Assembly: GCF_032461945.1 (NCBI RefSeq) | Contig: NZ_JAWCUD010000005.1 | Coordinates: forward strand, 310,001-374,000 | Source: Paenibacillus_E violae | GTDB taxonomy: Bacteria > Bacillota > Bacilli > Paenibacillales > NBRC-103111 | DNA length: 64,000 bases | Direction of reading: 5' to 3' | Part shown: positions 7,899 through 16,861 of the stretch, piece after piece | Numbering within the stretch: the first letter of the stretch is position 1 | Layout of the letters: each line of letters starts with the position of its first letter | Notes under the pieces: generated by a model | Database searches by the model: none | What the model saw: the letters and a program-made list of their open reading frames with translations, nothing else | Told to the model about the DNA's origin: nothing | Translations under genes and position numbers: made by a program

Positions 7899-9047
7899 TT
7901 ACTGTTCGTTCCTGCGCGTCATTTGCTGCCAGACCGAGCCTTCAGCTGCATGCCCGCCTTCGATGCGTTCCAGCGCGATTTTCACTTGCATGCGCACTTC
8001 GAACTCGGGGTCGTCCGCCGCTTCCTGCAGATCCTTCAGCACGGAGTTGTCGCCAACCTCGTACAAAAAGCGCGCCGCGCGCCAACGGACCAGCTTATTG
8101 CGGTCCTTGAGCGCCTTCGCCATAGCCGGCATGGCGGCGGGGTCGCCGAGGTCGGACAGCGTATCGCCAGCCGTTCGACGAACAGATGGGGTATCGTCCT
8201 CAAGGGCACGATACAGGAAGGGCAGTACCTCGGGTTCCTTGATATCCCCGAGGTAAACCGTTGCCAGTCGCCGAATCGACGTGTTCTCGTCCTGCAGGGC
8301 ATGGACGAGAAGCGGCAGCGTCTCCAGCGACGGCTGGATCTTTTGAAGCGCGGCGTAGCGCAGCTTCCAGTCACTGTGGCGCAGCTGTTCCAGCGTTGCG
8401 CCAGTCTGATCTTCTTCGGAGGCTTCTGAAGAAGGAGAGACGTCGGTCTCCAGCATCGCGCTGGAGACCAGAGCTTCGACGCGGGCGTCGTCGTAAGAAG
8501 CGTCCAGTTCCTGGACGACTTCGCCCGCGATGTCCTTCAGCTCGCCGTAGCGCACGCCGAGCTCCTCAAGCTTGCGCTCCTTGATCAGGTTCGGCGATGC
8601 CGTACCTGCGCGGACCGCGGCTTGCGTGAAGCGCTCGGGCATAGCCACACGCGCTTCTTCATTGCCGGCGCGCACCCGCACCTGGAGCGGGATGCCGCGG
8701 AACATCTGCACGAGGACTTGCGCCTCTCCGAAGGCTGCTTCAGCTTGAGTTTGTTCCAGCGGCAAGTCATTGCTGCTGGTAGAGCCTTCGGCTTCACCGA
8801 AAATCTCACGGGCTTTGGCTAAAATGAACTGCCAGTCCCCCTTGGAGGTACGATCCAGCGCAATGAAATCCGCTGCGTGGAATATGCTGATCACACCCTG
8901 AACAGCGAGCAATTGCTGAACGTTGTCCGGGGCTTCCGTGCTGTTATTCTTTGTGTAGGTTTTGCGCACACCGGCCGGCAGCGCTTCGTCCATGTTAAGT
9001 TTCATGGAATTTGGGCTTGGTGTAGGTTCTATGGAAATAATTTTCAT
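7899..9047 (-). CDS. cvfC: Conserved virulence factor C family protein (Nfu-N plus HEAT repeats)
   Basis: A 382-aa cytoplasmic protein. Residues 1-75 form an Nfu/NifU N-terminal-like domain (KIISIEPTPSPNSMKL, then VQGVISIFHAADFIALDR) without the CxxC cluster site of true Nfu scaffolds. A middle region follows, and residues 225-365 hold HEAT-like repeats (for example VLPFLYRALEDDTPSVRR and AMAKALKDRNKLVRWRAARF). This architecture is that of staphylococcal CvfC and Bacillus relatives; the biochemical role is unknown. I start at the ATG at 9047, nine bases after GGAAGGAG; the longer frame lacks a ribosome binding site. Coding sequence is G+C-rich. Confidence 0.85.
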   Translation of the reverse strand: MKIISIEPTPSPNSMKLNMDEALPAGVRKTYTKNNSTEAPDNVQQLLAVQGVISIFHAADFIALDRTSKGDWQFILAKAREIFGEAEGSTSSNDLPLEQTQAEAAFGEAQVLVQMFRGIPLQVRVRAGNEEARVAMPERFTQAAVRAGTASPNLIKERKLEELGVRYGELKDIAGEVVQELDASYDDARVEALVSSAMLETDVSPSSEASEEDQTGATLEQLRHSDWKLRYAALQKIQPSLETLPLLVHALQDENTSIRRLATVYLGDIKEPEVLPFLYRALEDDTPSVRRTAGDTLSDLGDPAAMPAMAKALKDRNKLVRWRAARFLYEVGDNSVLKDLQEAADDPEFEVRMQVKIALERIEGGHAAEGSVWQQMTRRNEQ

Positions 9048-9079
9048 TAATGACACTCCTTCCAGTCGGATGTTACATG

Positions 9080-9110
9080 AAAAGACCCGGACGTAGGTAC
9101 GTCCAGGCCT
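9080..9110 (-). terminator. Terminator-like hairpin between kinase-like gene and cvfC
   Basis: On the minus strand CCTGGACGT pairs with ACGTCCGGG around ACCT, followed by TCTTTTC. The T run is modest, so partial readthrough into the cvfC-like gene is possible. Confidence 0.6.
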
Positions 9111-9128
9111 GTTTATAGGCAATTCAAA

Positions 9129-9716
9129 TTAATCTAAATCAACGAGGTTGCGGTTAAGGTATTTATCGAGCGTTTTGGTGAGATCAAACACGGTATGGGC
9201 TAAGTCCACGTTCTCGAAAACGTGATCGCATTGATCGCGGAAAGCCAGCTCATCTTCGTAATAAGAGAGATACTTCTGGATGATCTCCTCGGAATCTCCG
9301 CTTTCTCTCATCCGCTCTTCGAGAATATCGCGCTGCGCGTAGATGAAAACCAGAATGACATGATCACCATAATGCTTTTTGAGCGTTTCCGCGCCGAAGC
9401 GGTTCAAGATTAAATAAATGCTTCCGCTGTGTTCGAACATCTGCTCAATATCGGCACTTTTGATCCCATATAAATGATCATTGACGGTACTAACCTCAAT
9501 GAATTCACCGTTTGCCTGCGCCTGTACAAATTGAGCAGGGGAGATAAAGTGATAATCTTGACCGTCTTCCTCGGTTGCCCTCGGAGGTCTGGTGGTGTAA
9601 GAGATAACCTGCTTCATGCCCAGTGTAGAACCTGACATTTCAGCAACCGTCTTACGACCGGCTCCGTGTGGACCGGTGAATACAAAAATCATTTCCTTGT
9701 CCTTTAATGCGTACAT
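9129..9716 (-). CDS. Guanylate kinase family protein (Gmk paralogue)
   Basis: A 195-aa P-loop kinase of the guanylate kinase fold. The Walker A motif is GPHGAGRKTVAEM, and the GMP-binding segment reads ISYTTRPPRATEEDGQDYHF, close to the SVTTRxPRxGExxGxDYxF of real Gmk. The lid and C-terminal region (RMRESGDSEEIIQKYLSYYED) deviates from Gmk. True gmk usually sits with yicC and remA; here the neighbours are cvfC and a helicase, so this is probably a paralogue with an uncertain substrate. The ATG at 9716 follows TAAGGAGG by seven bases, which rules out the longer frame starting at 9770. Confidence 0.8.
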   Translation of the reverse strand: MYALKDKEMIFVFTGPHGAGRKTVAEMSGSTLGMKQVISYTTRPPRATEEDGQDYHFISPAQFVQAQANGEFIEVSTVNDHLYGIKSADIEQMFEHSGSIYLILNRFGAETLKKHYGDHVILVFIYAQRDILEERMRESGDSEEIIQKYLSYYEDELAFRDQCDHVFENVDLAHTVFDLTKTLDKYLNRNLVDLD

Positions 9717-9876
9717 GGAACATACCTCCTTATTTGTGAAAAGTGGGGGGTAAATCCTACGTGTGTGCAACGGTATGAAACGATTTTTGTCTGAGTAGGA
9801 TCATTGTCAGCCGTACTTATATTTTACATGGTTCGGGTTATTCGGTAAAGGTCTAGCAATGGAAACGCTTTTCTGA

Positions 9877-11787
9877 CTAGCGTTTCCCGCCGCGTCCGCC
9901 ACCACGTGGCGCGCTGCCGCGAGGTGAACCGCTTCTGTCGCCGCCGCGAGGCGCTCCAGCGCGAGAGCCAGCGCCGTCCCCGCGTCCACGCGATGGACCG
10001 CTGCGTTCGCCGCCACCCTGGTAGCCGCGTGTTGCGCCAGGACGGTCACTGCGTGCAGCTGCGCCGCCGCGTGCTCCGAAGCTGTCTCCGCGGCCTGCAC
10101 CGCGCTCGCCGCTGTCGCCACGGCCTTTGCCGCCGCTGCGGATCGCACGTGATGTGCTTGCAGCATCGTCACGGCCAGTGCCGGCGTACTTGTTGTACGG
10201 CGAGTAGGATTTATCGCCGTGAGGAGCAGAGCGTTTGCGGTCTGTGCCATCACCACGGCCTGCAGGGCGTGGTGCGCGTTCGTCGGATTCGCCGCGTCCC
10301 CAAGAACGGGTGACTCGCGCTTTTGCAGCGCTCATGTTGTCTCCGCGTCCCGGTCCTGCATCTACCGGCTCTTTTCTCTCTGCGCGACCCCATGTGTTCG
10401 GGTTGCGCTCCGAATTAACCTTCGCAGGGCGTTGTCCTCTTGGCGCATCGCTGCGCGCACCAAATTTATCGCCGCCTCTGGATGCAGAACGTCCCGTGCC
10501 GTATTGCATGCCGGCTCTCTCTTCACGCGCGCCGGATCTTCCACGGCTTATCTGAGCGCGCGGCTCGGATGTCCGGCCGCTGCGGCCGCTGCGAGAAGCT
10601 CCGCCGCCACGACGGCCTGATCCTCGGCCTTCTTGCTCGAAGGAATCTTCGGAGCTGGATCGAACGCGGCGCACTTGAGGCTCAGATGCCCCTCTTAAGG
10701 ACATTTTGATGCCTTTTTCGATCAATTCGATGGTCGGCATATCCCGTTGGGTAGCGAAGGTCACGGCAACACCCGTATCTCCGGCACGACCTGTACGGCC
10801 GATGCGGTGGATGTAGCTTTCGGCGTCTTGCGGCACGTCATAATTGAAGACATGCGTGACACCTTCGACATCTAATCCGCGCGCAGCAATATCCGTAGCG
10901 ACCAATAACTCGATACGACCCTCCCGGAATCGTTTCATAACTTGCTCACGTTTGGCTTGTGACAGATCTCCGTGTAGTTCGTCGGACATAAGTCCGAGTT
11001 CCTGTAAAGCTTCATTTAATGCAATGGCTCTTGCCTTCGTCCGGCAGAAAATCATCGCGAGGTAAGGTTTATATTGTTTAATAGCGGCAATCAAAGCATC
11101 CTGCTTCTGACGGTCAGTCGTCGGAACGAGAACCTGCTCAATTTCGGTCAACGTTACTTGTTTGCTTTGAATTTTAATTTCTTTGGCGTCCTTCATATAA
11201 GCTTTGGACAGGTTCATCACTTGTTCAGGCATGGTGGCCGAGAAAAGAAGGGTCTGGCGATAAGGAGACGTTTGTGCAATGATGTCCTTCACTTCATGAA
11301 GGAAACCCATATGCAGCATTTGGTCGGCCTCATCCAATACGAGTATTTTCAATTTATAGAAATTGATAGAACCGCGGCGAAGGTGATCAAGCAGTCTTCC
11401 CGGTGTTCCTACTACTATATGTATGTTCCCTTGAAGCTTTCTAAGCTGCTTTTCTACATCTTGCCCGCCATAGGCTGCAAGTACCTTGGCTCCAGTCACA
11501 GGGACAAGGCCTTTTAGCTCATTCGTAATTTGAATGGCCAATTCGCGTGTAGGTGTCAGAATCAGCGCTTGAACATCTGCACTCTCCACATCGATCGTTT
11601 CTAATATTGGAAGAACAAAGGCAAGGGTTTTACCTGTGCCTGTTTGAGCTTGTGCGATAACATCCGTGCCTTTTAATAAAACAGGTATAGCTTCCCTTTG
11701 AATGGGGGTCGGTTCGATAACGCCTGATGCTTGTAAGACTCCAACGAGTCTTTCTCTAATTCCTAATGAGGCAAATCCACTTGACAT
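9877..11787 (-). CDS. DEAD-box RNA helicase with long RG-rich tail (CshA/DeaD type)
   Basis: A 636-aa ATP-dependent RNA helicase. The core (about 1-360) holds a Q motif (FASLGIRERLV, EPTPIQREAIP), motif I AQTGTGKT, Ia PTRELA, GTPGR, II DEAD, III SAT, and VI HRIGRTGRAG. Residues 375-636 are a low-complexity Arg/Gly/Ser-rich tail typical of RNA-binding extensions that recruit helicases to RNA or the degradosome. The tail is very G+C-rich, which opens long false frames on both strands. Bacterial relatives such as CshA act in cold adaptation, ribosome assembly and mRNA decay. GGGAG lies about 12 bases before the ATG. Confidence 0.93.
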   Translation of the reverse strand: MSSGFASLGIRERLVGVLQASGVIEPTPIQREAIPVLLKGTDVIAQAQTGTGKTLAFVLPILETIDVESADVQALILTPTRELAIQITNELKGLVPVTGAKVLAAYGGQDVEKQLRKLQGNIHIVVGTPGRLLDHLRRGSINFYKLKILVLDEADQMLHMGFLHEVKDIIAQTSPYRQTLLFSATMPEQVMNLSKAYMKDAKEIKIQSKQVTLTEIEQVLVPTTDRQKQDALIAAIKQYKPYLAMIFCRTKARAIALNEALQELGLMSDELHGDLSQAKREQVMKRFREGRIELLVATDIAARGLDVEGVTHVFNYDVPQDAESYIHRIGRTGRAGDTGVAVTFATQRDMPTIELIEKGIKMSLRGASEPQVRRVRSSSEDSFEQEGRGSGRRGGGASRSGRSGRTSEPRAQISRGRSGAREERAGMQYGTGRSASRGGDKFGARSDAPRGQRPAKVNSERNPNTWGRAERKEPVDAGPGRGDNMSAAKARVTRSWGRGESDERAPRPAGRGDGTDRKRSAPHGDKSYSPYNKYAGTGRDDAASTSRAIRSGGKGRGDSGERGAGRGDSFGARGGAAARSDRPGATRGYQGGGERSGPSRGRGDGAGSRAGAPRGGDRSGSPRGSAPRGGGRGGKR

Positions 11788-11955
11788 GGTAATTGGCCAG
11801 CTCCCTTTTTCCTACTATTGATAGGGATCTTTGGTTGTAGTCCAAAGTCTCTCCTTGTTAAGACGATTCCCCCATTGTACAGGAATGCCAGACAAATGGA
11901 AACAGGGGCCGGCCTACAAGCATTAAATATCTACTTTATATAGAAGAAAATGTTT

Positions 11956-12642
11956 TTATCTATGGGGCAACACTTGTGCAGTCCCAAAAACATGCTCCAC
12001 CGTCTTGTTGAAGTCGGTCAGAAGCGGCATAAGCGAATTCCCTTTCCAACTTTCTTGAGCGTAGCTGTTCATTTTGTTGAGGAAATCCCGATTTGCTGAA
12101 ATATAGACATCCATCACATTGGGTTGGAGCAAACGGATTTTCTCCGCCATAGCTTGTTTAAAACGATGGGATAGCAGGTCATGATGAACGGCCGTTTCAT
12201 AACTGTTATATCCATTGTTCAAATCATTGGAAGGCAAATAGTCATCGTGAGGAGCACTATCATTGTAAAAGCCTTTGTTCGTTCCCTGGTTGTTCGTCTC
12301 CTTCGTTGTTCCTTTGGTACCTGTAGCACTGCTGTCAATCATGAGGGCCACATAGGCGTTTTTGTCCGTCGTCATGACGATGGCCGTATTAACACCATTC
12401 ATAGCATTGAGTTGATTTGATAGAAACTGATTGTAGGCCAGACTAGTATTATTGTGTGAAACTGGACCAGAGAGCTGTTGGGTTTGGTAGGCTCTTTCGG
12501 ATTCTGTCGATTTATCGACGGGAGCACCGAAATTGGTATGGTCGGGACTCTTGCCATATTCCCGTCCGCCCTCCGCGCAGCCTGATAAAGTCAGCATGAG
12601 GAATAGCAATCCAGAAATCGGAAAACCTAACTTACTGAACAT
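11956..12642 (-). CDS. YhcN/YlaJ family sporulation lipoprotein
   Basis: A 228-aa lipoprotein: the signal peptide ends in LTLSGC, so the mature chain starts at a lipid-modified cysteine. The mature part shows the YhcN/YlaJ pattern (NGVNTAIVMTTDKNAYVALMID, HRFKQAMAEKIRLLQPNVMDVYISANRDFLNKM). Members are spore or inner-spore-membrane lipoproteins with a role in germination or outgrowth. The ATG at 12642 is nine bases after GGGAGG. A sequence matching the sigma-G consensus lies just upstream on the same strand, in agreement with forespore expression. Confidence 0.88.
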   Translation of the reverse strand: MFSKLGFPISGLLFLMLTLSGCAEGGREYGKSPDHTNFGAPVDKSTESERAYQTQQLSGPVSHNNTSLAYNQFLSNQLNAMNGVNTAIVMTTDKNAYVALMIDSSATGTKGTTKETNNQGTNKGFYNDSAPHDDYLPSNDLNNGYNSYETAVHHDLLSHRFKQAMAEKIRLLQPNVMDVYISANRDFLNKMNSYAQESWKGNSLMPLLTDFNKTVEHVFGTAQVLPHR

Positions 12643-12677
12643 CAATAATGACCTCCCAATCTAGAGTGTAATGTCTA

Positions 12678-12706
12678 TAGGATGGGATGTTTCTCTCCTT
12701 TTATTC
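12678..12706 (-). promoter_or_regulatory. Predicted sigma-G promoter of the spore lipoprotein gene
   Basis: On the minus strand GAATA (12706-12702) and CATCCTA (12684-12678) are 17 bases apart, matching the sigma-G consensus GHATR-N17/18-CATNHTA at every fixed position. The start codon is about 35 bases downstream. Confidence 0.7.
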
Positions 12707-12708
12707 GT

Positions 12709-12810
12709 GTTCACAAATATACGCTTTTGTGCATAAAGAGGTGGGTGTATGGAAATAACCATGAAGGGAAAATATATCGCTACAGAGCGGTTTAAGAACA
12801 ATTTGTGAAC
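12709..12810. promoter_or_regulatory. Paired ResD-like boxes between yhcN-like gene and ctaC
   Basis: GTTCACAAAT (12709-12718) and ATTTGTGAAC (12801-12810) are perfect reverse complements 82 bp apart. Each contains TTTGTGAA, eight of nine bases of the ResD box TTTGTGAAT known from Bacillus respiratory genes. The second copy ends 13 bases upstream of the ctaC -35 hexamer. This is consistent with ResD control of the oxidase, but unproven. Confidence 0.4.
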
Positions 12811-12823
12811 TCTCCTCCAGCGA

Positions 12824-12852
12824 TTGACAAAAACTTTTCACGAATTTATAGT
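12824..12852 (+). promoter_or_regulatory. Sigma-A promoter of ctaCDEF
   Basis: TTGACA (12824-12829), a 17-base spacer and TATAGT (12847-12852) lie 69 bases before the ctaC start. Confidence 0.8.
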
Positions 12853-12921
12853 TAATAAAGTGAATTGACATGGGCATGGCCATCGTGGTAAAAATAATGT
12901 TTTAAAAGTGGGGTTGATACA

Positions 12922-13938
12922 ATGAGTCGATTGAAAAAGTTATGGCGTCTGCTACCCCTTTTAGCGGTAATGACGTTCTTGCTAACCGGGTGTGGAGACC
13001 CAACTCTGTCTGCTTTACAGCCAAAAGGTCCTGTTGCATCAGAGCAATTGTTTTTGATGAAATTAAGTCTCTTTATCATGGTTTTTGTCGTAATTGTCGT
13101 ATTTGCGATTTATGTGTATGTTTTAATTCGCTTTAGAAAGCGCAAAGGCGACAACAGCATTCCGAAACAAGTGGAAGGAAGCCACGTGCTTGAGATTATC
13201 TGGACCGTTGTTCCGATTCTCTTACTGTTAGTACTTGCGGTGCCAACAGTATCTTACACTTTCAAGCATTCAACGAACTACAATAAGGACAAAGCCGCCG
13301 TTCACGTCAAAGTCACTGCGCATCAGTTCTGGTGGCAGTTTGAATATCCAGATCTAGGCATCGCGACAGCTCAACAGCTTGTTGTGCCTAAGGATAAAAT
13401 TATTGCTTTTGAACTTGTTTCCGCGGACGTTTCTCACGCATTCTGGGTACCATCCCTAGGCGGTAAAGTTGATACAAACCCTGGAATCACGAATACGCTT
13501 TACCTTCAAGCGGATGAAATCGCTACTTTCCAAGGTAGATGTACAGAGCTTTGCGGAGCTTCTCACGCTTTGATGAACTTCACGGTTGAGTCGAAGAGTC
13601 AAACGGATTTCGATGCATGGGTAGCGAAAATGAAAGCGCCTGTAACTGTGCCGGCAACAGCACAGAAGGGTGAAGAGCTTTTCAAAGAAAATTGCATGTC
13701 TTGTCACGCAGTTACAGCCAATGGTCCTGGTGTTGCTCCGAACCTCAAAGGTTTCGCTGATCGCGATACACTTGCTGGTATTCTGGAACATACTCCTGAG
13801 AAAATGGCGCTGTGGATACATAATCCGCAAGATCAGAAACCAGGAAACAAAATGCCGGCGTTCGGTAAAGCAGCAGGCGGTAAGCTTGATGACGCCCAAA
13901 TTAACGATATCGTTCAGTACTTACAGACTTTGAAATAA
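12922..13938 (+). CDS. ctaC: Cytochrome caa3 oxidase subunit II with cytochrome c domain
   Basis: A 338-aa lipoprotein-type subunit II of the heme-copper oxidase. It has a signal peptide with LLTGC lipobox, two membrane helices, and the cupredoxin domain with the CuA site: SHAFWVP (His), then CTELCGASHALM (two Cys, His, Met). A C-terminal c-type cytochrome domain (about 245-338) carries CMSCH, and its axial Met is in NKMPAFG. It passes electrons from cytochrome c to subunit I on the outer membrane face. It is the first gene of ctaCDEF, and has its own sigma-A promoter. Confidence 0.97.
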   Translation: MSRLKKLWRLLPLLAVMTFLLTGCGDPTLSALQPKGPVASEQLFLMKLSLFIMVFVVIVVFAIYVYVLIRFRKRKGDNSIPKQVEGSHVLEIIWTVVPILLLLVLAVPTVSYTFKHSTNYNKDKAAVHVKVTAHQFWWQFEYPDLGIATAQQLVVPKDKIIAFELVSADVSHAFWVPSLGGKVDTNPGITNTLYLQADEIATFQGRCTELCGASHALMNFTVESKSQTDFDAWVAKMKAPVTVPATAQKGEELFKENCMSCHAVTANGPGVAPNLKGFADRDTLAGILEHTPEKMALWIHNPQDQKPGNKMPAFGKAAGGKLDDAQINDIVQYLQTLK

Positions 13939-13965
13939 ACTTCTCAGGTAAAGGAGGTTAATACG

Positions 13966-15837
13966 TTGGCTCACTCTCATCCAGTAAAAAAACATACCGG
14001 TCTAATGGATTGGCTTACAACAGTCGATCATAAGAAAATCGGTATCCTGTACTTACTTGCGGGCGGGCTTTTCTTCCTCGTAGGAGGACTTGAAGCCATT
14101 CTGATTCGGATTCAGCTCGCTTATCCCGATCAACATATTTTCATCGGTGATTCATTTAACCAATTAACAACGATGCACGGAACAACGATGATTTTCTTTG
14201 CAGCGATGCCGATCATCTTCGCATTCATGAATGCCATCGTTCCTCTTCAAATTGGTGCAAGGGACGTTGCGTTCCCATTCGTGAACTCACTTGGTTTCTG
14301 GTTGTTCTTCGCCGGCGGCGTATTGATGAACACAAGTTGGTTCTTGGGTGGCGCACCGGATGCTGGTTGGACGGGGTATGCTCCATTGTCCTCGATTACC
14401 GACAACAGCTGGGGGCAGACACTTGAAGGTAACATTCAAGGTACAGATTTCTATGTTCTAGGTTTGCAAATTGCCGGTATTGGTACACTTATCGGGGGGA
14501 TTAACTTCCTTGTTACCATTATCAACATGCGTGCACCTGGTCTTACGTATATGCGTATGCCAATGTTTACATGGGCAGCTTTCATCACTTCAGGTTTGAT
14601 CGTTCTTGCGTTCCCAGCCATTACGGTAGCGCTAGTTGAACTAATGTTTGACCGTGTCTTTGGTGGAGCATTCTTCGATGCTGCCAGAGGCGGTAACAAC
14701 GTATTATGGGAGCATCTGTTCTGGATTTTCGGGCACCCCGAAGTTTACATCTTGATTCTTCCTGCGTTTGGTATTATTTCTGAGATCGTATCGACGTTCT
14801 CCAAAAAGCGTCTTTTCGGATACAGCTCCATGGTCTTCGCAACTGTATTAATCGGTTTCTTGGGCTTCATGGTTTGGGTTCACCATATGTTTACATCAGG
14901 CTTGGGTCCAGTTGCTAACTCGATCTTCTCGATCGCAACGATGGCCATTGCAGTTCCTACAGGTGTTAAAATCTTTAACTGGTTGTTCACCCTTTGGGGC
15001 GGGCAAATTCGCTTCACTACAGCTAATATTTTTGCAACAGCTTTCATCCCGACGTTCGTTATGGGTGGAACAACAGGGGTTATGCTTGCGATTCCTGCAG
15101 CAGACTTCCAATACCACGATACGTATTTCGTAGTAGCTCACTTTCACTATGTTATCGTTGGTGGTCTAATCCTTGGTTTGTTCGCGGGTCTGTACTACTG
15201 GTGGCCGAAAATGTTTGGCCGTATGTTGAACGAAGGACTGGGTAAATTACATTTCTGGTTGTTCTTCATCGGTTTCCATTTAACATTCTTCCCGCAGCAT
15301 TTCTTGGGTCTAATGGGGATGCCGCGTCGTGTATTTACGTATCAACCAGGGTATGATCTTGAAGTAGGTAACTTGGTTTCAACAATTGGTGCCTTCTTCA
15401 TGGGTATCGGTACAATCGTGTTCATTATCAACATCATTGCAACATCCAGGAAACCAGTTACGGCTCTATCTGATCCATGGGATGGTCGTACGTTGGAATG
15501 GTCGATTCCTTCACCAGCACCTGAATATAACTTTAAACAAACTCCGCTTGTTCGCGGCTATGATGCACTTTGGAAAGAAAAAATGGCAGGTAATAAACAA
15601 ATGACTCCGGCTGAACCGGTTGGTTCGATCCACATGCCGTCAGCATCCATATTGCCGCTAGTTATGTCCGTTGGTTTGTTCATTGCTGGTTTTGGTTTTA
15701 TGTACAGAAACTACTATGTAGCAGGCGCGGGTATGGTTGTTACATTAATTGCAATGTTCTGCCGCTCCGTATACGACGATCATGGTTGGCATATTGAACC
15801 GGAAGAACTTGAAGATGACAAGGGGGTAAAGGCATGA
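13966..15837 (+). CDS. ctaD: Cytochrome caa3 oxidase subunit I
   Basis: A 623-aa heme-copper oxidase catalytic subunit with about twelve to fourteen membrane helices. Conserved marks are the low-spin heme ligand region TTMHGTTMIF, HLFWIFGHPEVYILILPAFG (CuB His with the cross-linked Tyr), VWVHHMFTSG (the CuB His pair), and the high-spin heme region TYFVVAHFHYVI. It reduces O2 to water and pumps protons. It starts with TTG at 13966, eight bases after AAAGGAGG. ATGA overlap joins it to ctaE. Confidence 0.97.
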   Translation: MAHSHPVKKHTGLMDWLTTVDHKKIGILYLLAGGLFFLVGGLEAILIRIQLAYPDQHIFIGDSFNQLTTMHGTTMIFFAAMPIIFAFMNAIVPLQIGARDVAFPFVNSLGFWLFFAGGVLMNTSWFLGGAPDAGWTGYAPLSSITDNSWGQTLEGNIQGTDFYVLGLQIAGIGTLIGGINFLVTIINMRAPGLTYMRMPMFTWAAFITSGLIVLAFPAITVALVELMFDRVFGGAFFDAARGGNNVLWEHLFWIFGHPEVYILILPAFGIISEIVSTFSKKRLFGYSSMVFATVLIGFLGFMVWVHHMFTSGLGPVANSIFSIATMAIAVPTGVKIFNWLFTLWGGQIRFTTANIFATAFIPTFVMGGTTGVMLAIPAADFQYHDTYFVVAHFHYVIVGGLILGLFAGLYYWWPKMFGRMLNEGLGKLHFWLFFIGFHLTFFPQHFLGLMGMPRRVFTYQPGYDLEVGNLVSTIGAFFMGIGTIVFIINIIATSRKPVTALSDPWDGRTLEWSIPSPAPEYNFKQTPLVRGYDALWKEKMAGNKQMTPAEPVGSIHMPSASILPLVMSVGLFIAGFGFMYRNYYVAGAGMVVTLIAMFCRSVYDDHGWHIEPEELEDDKGVKA

Positions 15838-16448
15838 GTACTCATCACACGGGCGCACTGCCTGCTAATCCGGAAACGGCTACCCTCGAAGGGAAAAATA
15901 AGGTTCTTGGATTCTGGTTATTCCTTGGTGCCGAGGTCGTATTGTTTGGTTGCTTATTCGCAACTTACATTGCACTTCGGAACTCTGTTCCAGACGGTCC
16001 AACTGCCGACGAAATTTTCAAGCTCAAAACAGTGGGCTGGTCCACGTTTATTCTCTTAACAAGTAGTTTAACAAGCGTGTTCGCGATCATCGCGATGCAC
16101 AAACAGAAGTTAGGCCAATTGTTATTCTGGCTTCTGATTACGGTATTGTTTGGTCTTTCGTTCTTGGGTCTTGAGATTTATGAGTTCGTTGAATATGTTC
16201 ACGAGGGTCATAAATTTACAACAAGTGCCTTCTCAACTTCGTTCTATACGCTGGTTGGTTTCCACGGAGCGCACGTTGCATTCGGTATTTGCTGGATTAC
16301 ACTGTTGATTTTACAAGGACTTAAGAAAGGTCTTACCGTTGTTACAGCTCCTAAGTTCTACGTAGCAGCGTTGTACTGGCACTTTATTGACTTAGTCTGG
16401 GTATTTATCTTCACAGTCGTTTATCTGATGGGGAAGGTGGGTCACTAA
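15834..16448 (+). CDS. ctaE: Cytochrome caa3 oxidase subunit III
   Basis: A 204-aa subunit III with five membrane helices. Typical segments are FWLFLGAEVVLFGCLFATY, LVGFHGAHVAFGICW and YWHFIDLVWVFIFTVVYL. It stabilises the proton-pumping core. The start overlaps the ctaD stop by four bases (ATGA), implying coupled translation. Confidence 0.96.
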   Translation: MSTHHTGALPANPETATLEGKNKVLGFWLFLGAEVVLFGCLFATYIALRNSVPDGPTADEIFKLKTVGWSTFILLTSSLTSVFAIIAMHKQKLGQLLFWLLITVLFGLSFLGLEIYEFVEYVHEGHKFTTSAFSTSFYTLVGFHGAHVAFGICWITLLILQGLKKGLTVVTAPKFYVAALYWHFIDLVWVFIFTVVYLMGKVGH

Positions 16449-16449
16449 G

Positions 16450-16767
16450 ATGAGCAGCAATTCTCATGATACACACGCACCTAGCAAACGGGTAAAACAT
16501 GAATCTCCTTTGAACCACTACTTGTCTTACATTATATCGATCTTGCTGACAATGCTTGCATTTGCAGTCGTACTCTACGGAGACCTGGATCGTTCGTTTA
16601 TTCTGATCTTCATCGTCACTTTGGCGCTTGTGCAAGCGATTATCCAGTTATTCTTCTGGATGCACGCCAAAGAGAGAGGACACTTATTCCCGTTAATTTT
16701 TCTTGCGGGAGGAGCTTTTGTAGCTCTTACAGGTGTTATTACAGCCGTATACTGGATGTGGTGGTAA
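16450..16767 (+). CDS. ctaF: Cytochrome caa3 oxidase subunit IV
   Basis: A 105-aa small subunit of the prokaryotic subunit IV family with three membrane helices (NHYLSYIISILLTMLAFAVVL, then IFIVTLALVQAIIQLFFWMH, then LIFLAGGAFVALTGVI). It starts two bases after the ctaE stop. A terminator follows, closing the ctaCDEF operon. Confidence 0.93.
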   Translation: MSSNSHDTHAPSKRVKHESPLNHYLSYIISILLTMLAFAVVLYGDLDRSFILIFIVTLALVQAIIQLFFWMHAKERGHLFPLIFLAGGAFVALTGVITAVYWMWW

Positions 16768-16774
16768 ACCACTG

Positions 16775-16817
16775 GAAGAGGCAACTTTGTCTAGGCAAAG
16801 TGCCTCCTCTTTTTTTA
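16775..16817 (+). terminator. Terminator of ctaCDEF
   Basis: GAGGCAACTTTG pairs with CAAAGTGCCTC around TCTAGG, followed by a run of T residues. Confidence 0.88.
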
Positions 16818-16861
16818 GCATGAAGGTCTAGCATGAAGTTGAAAGGAGAAAGAGATCAGCT

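Noticed and set aside
9807..10709. Several overlapping frames on both strands in the helicase tail
   Set aside because: The RG-rich tail is G+C-rich and low in complexity, which opens all frames. The helicase frame is continuous and explains the region.
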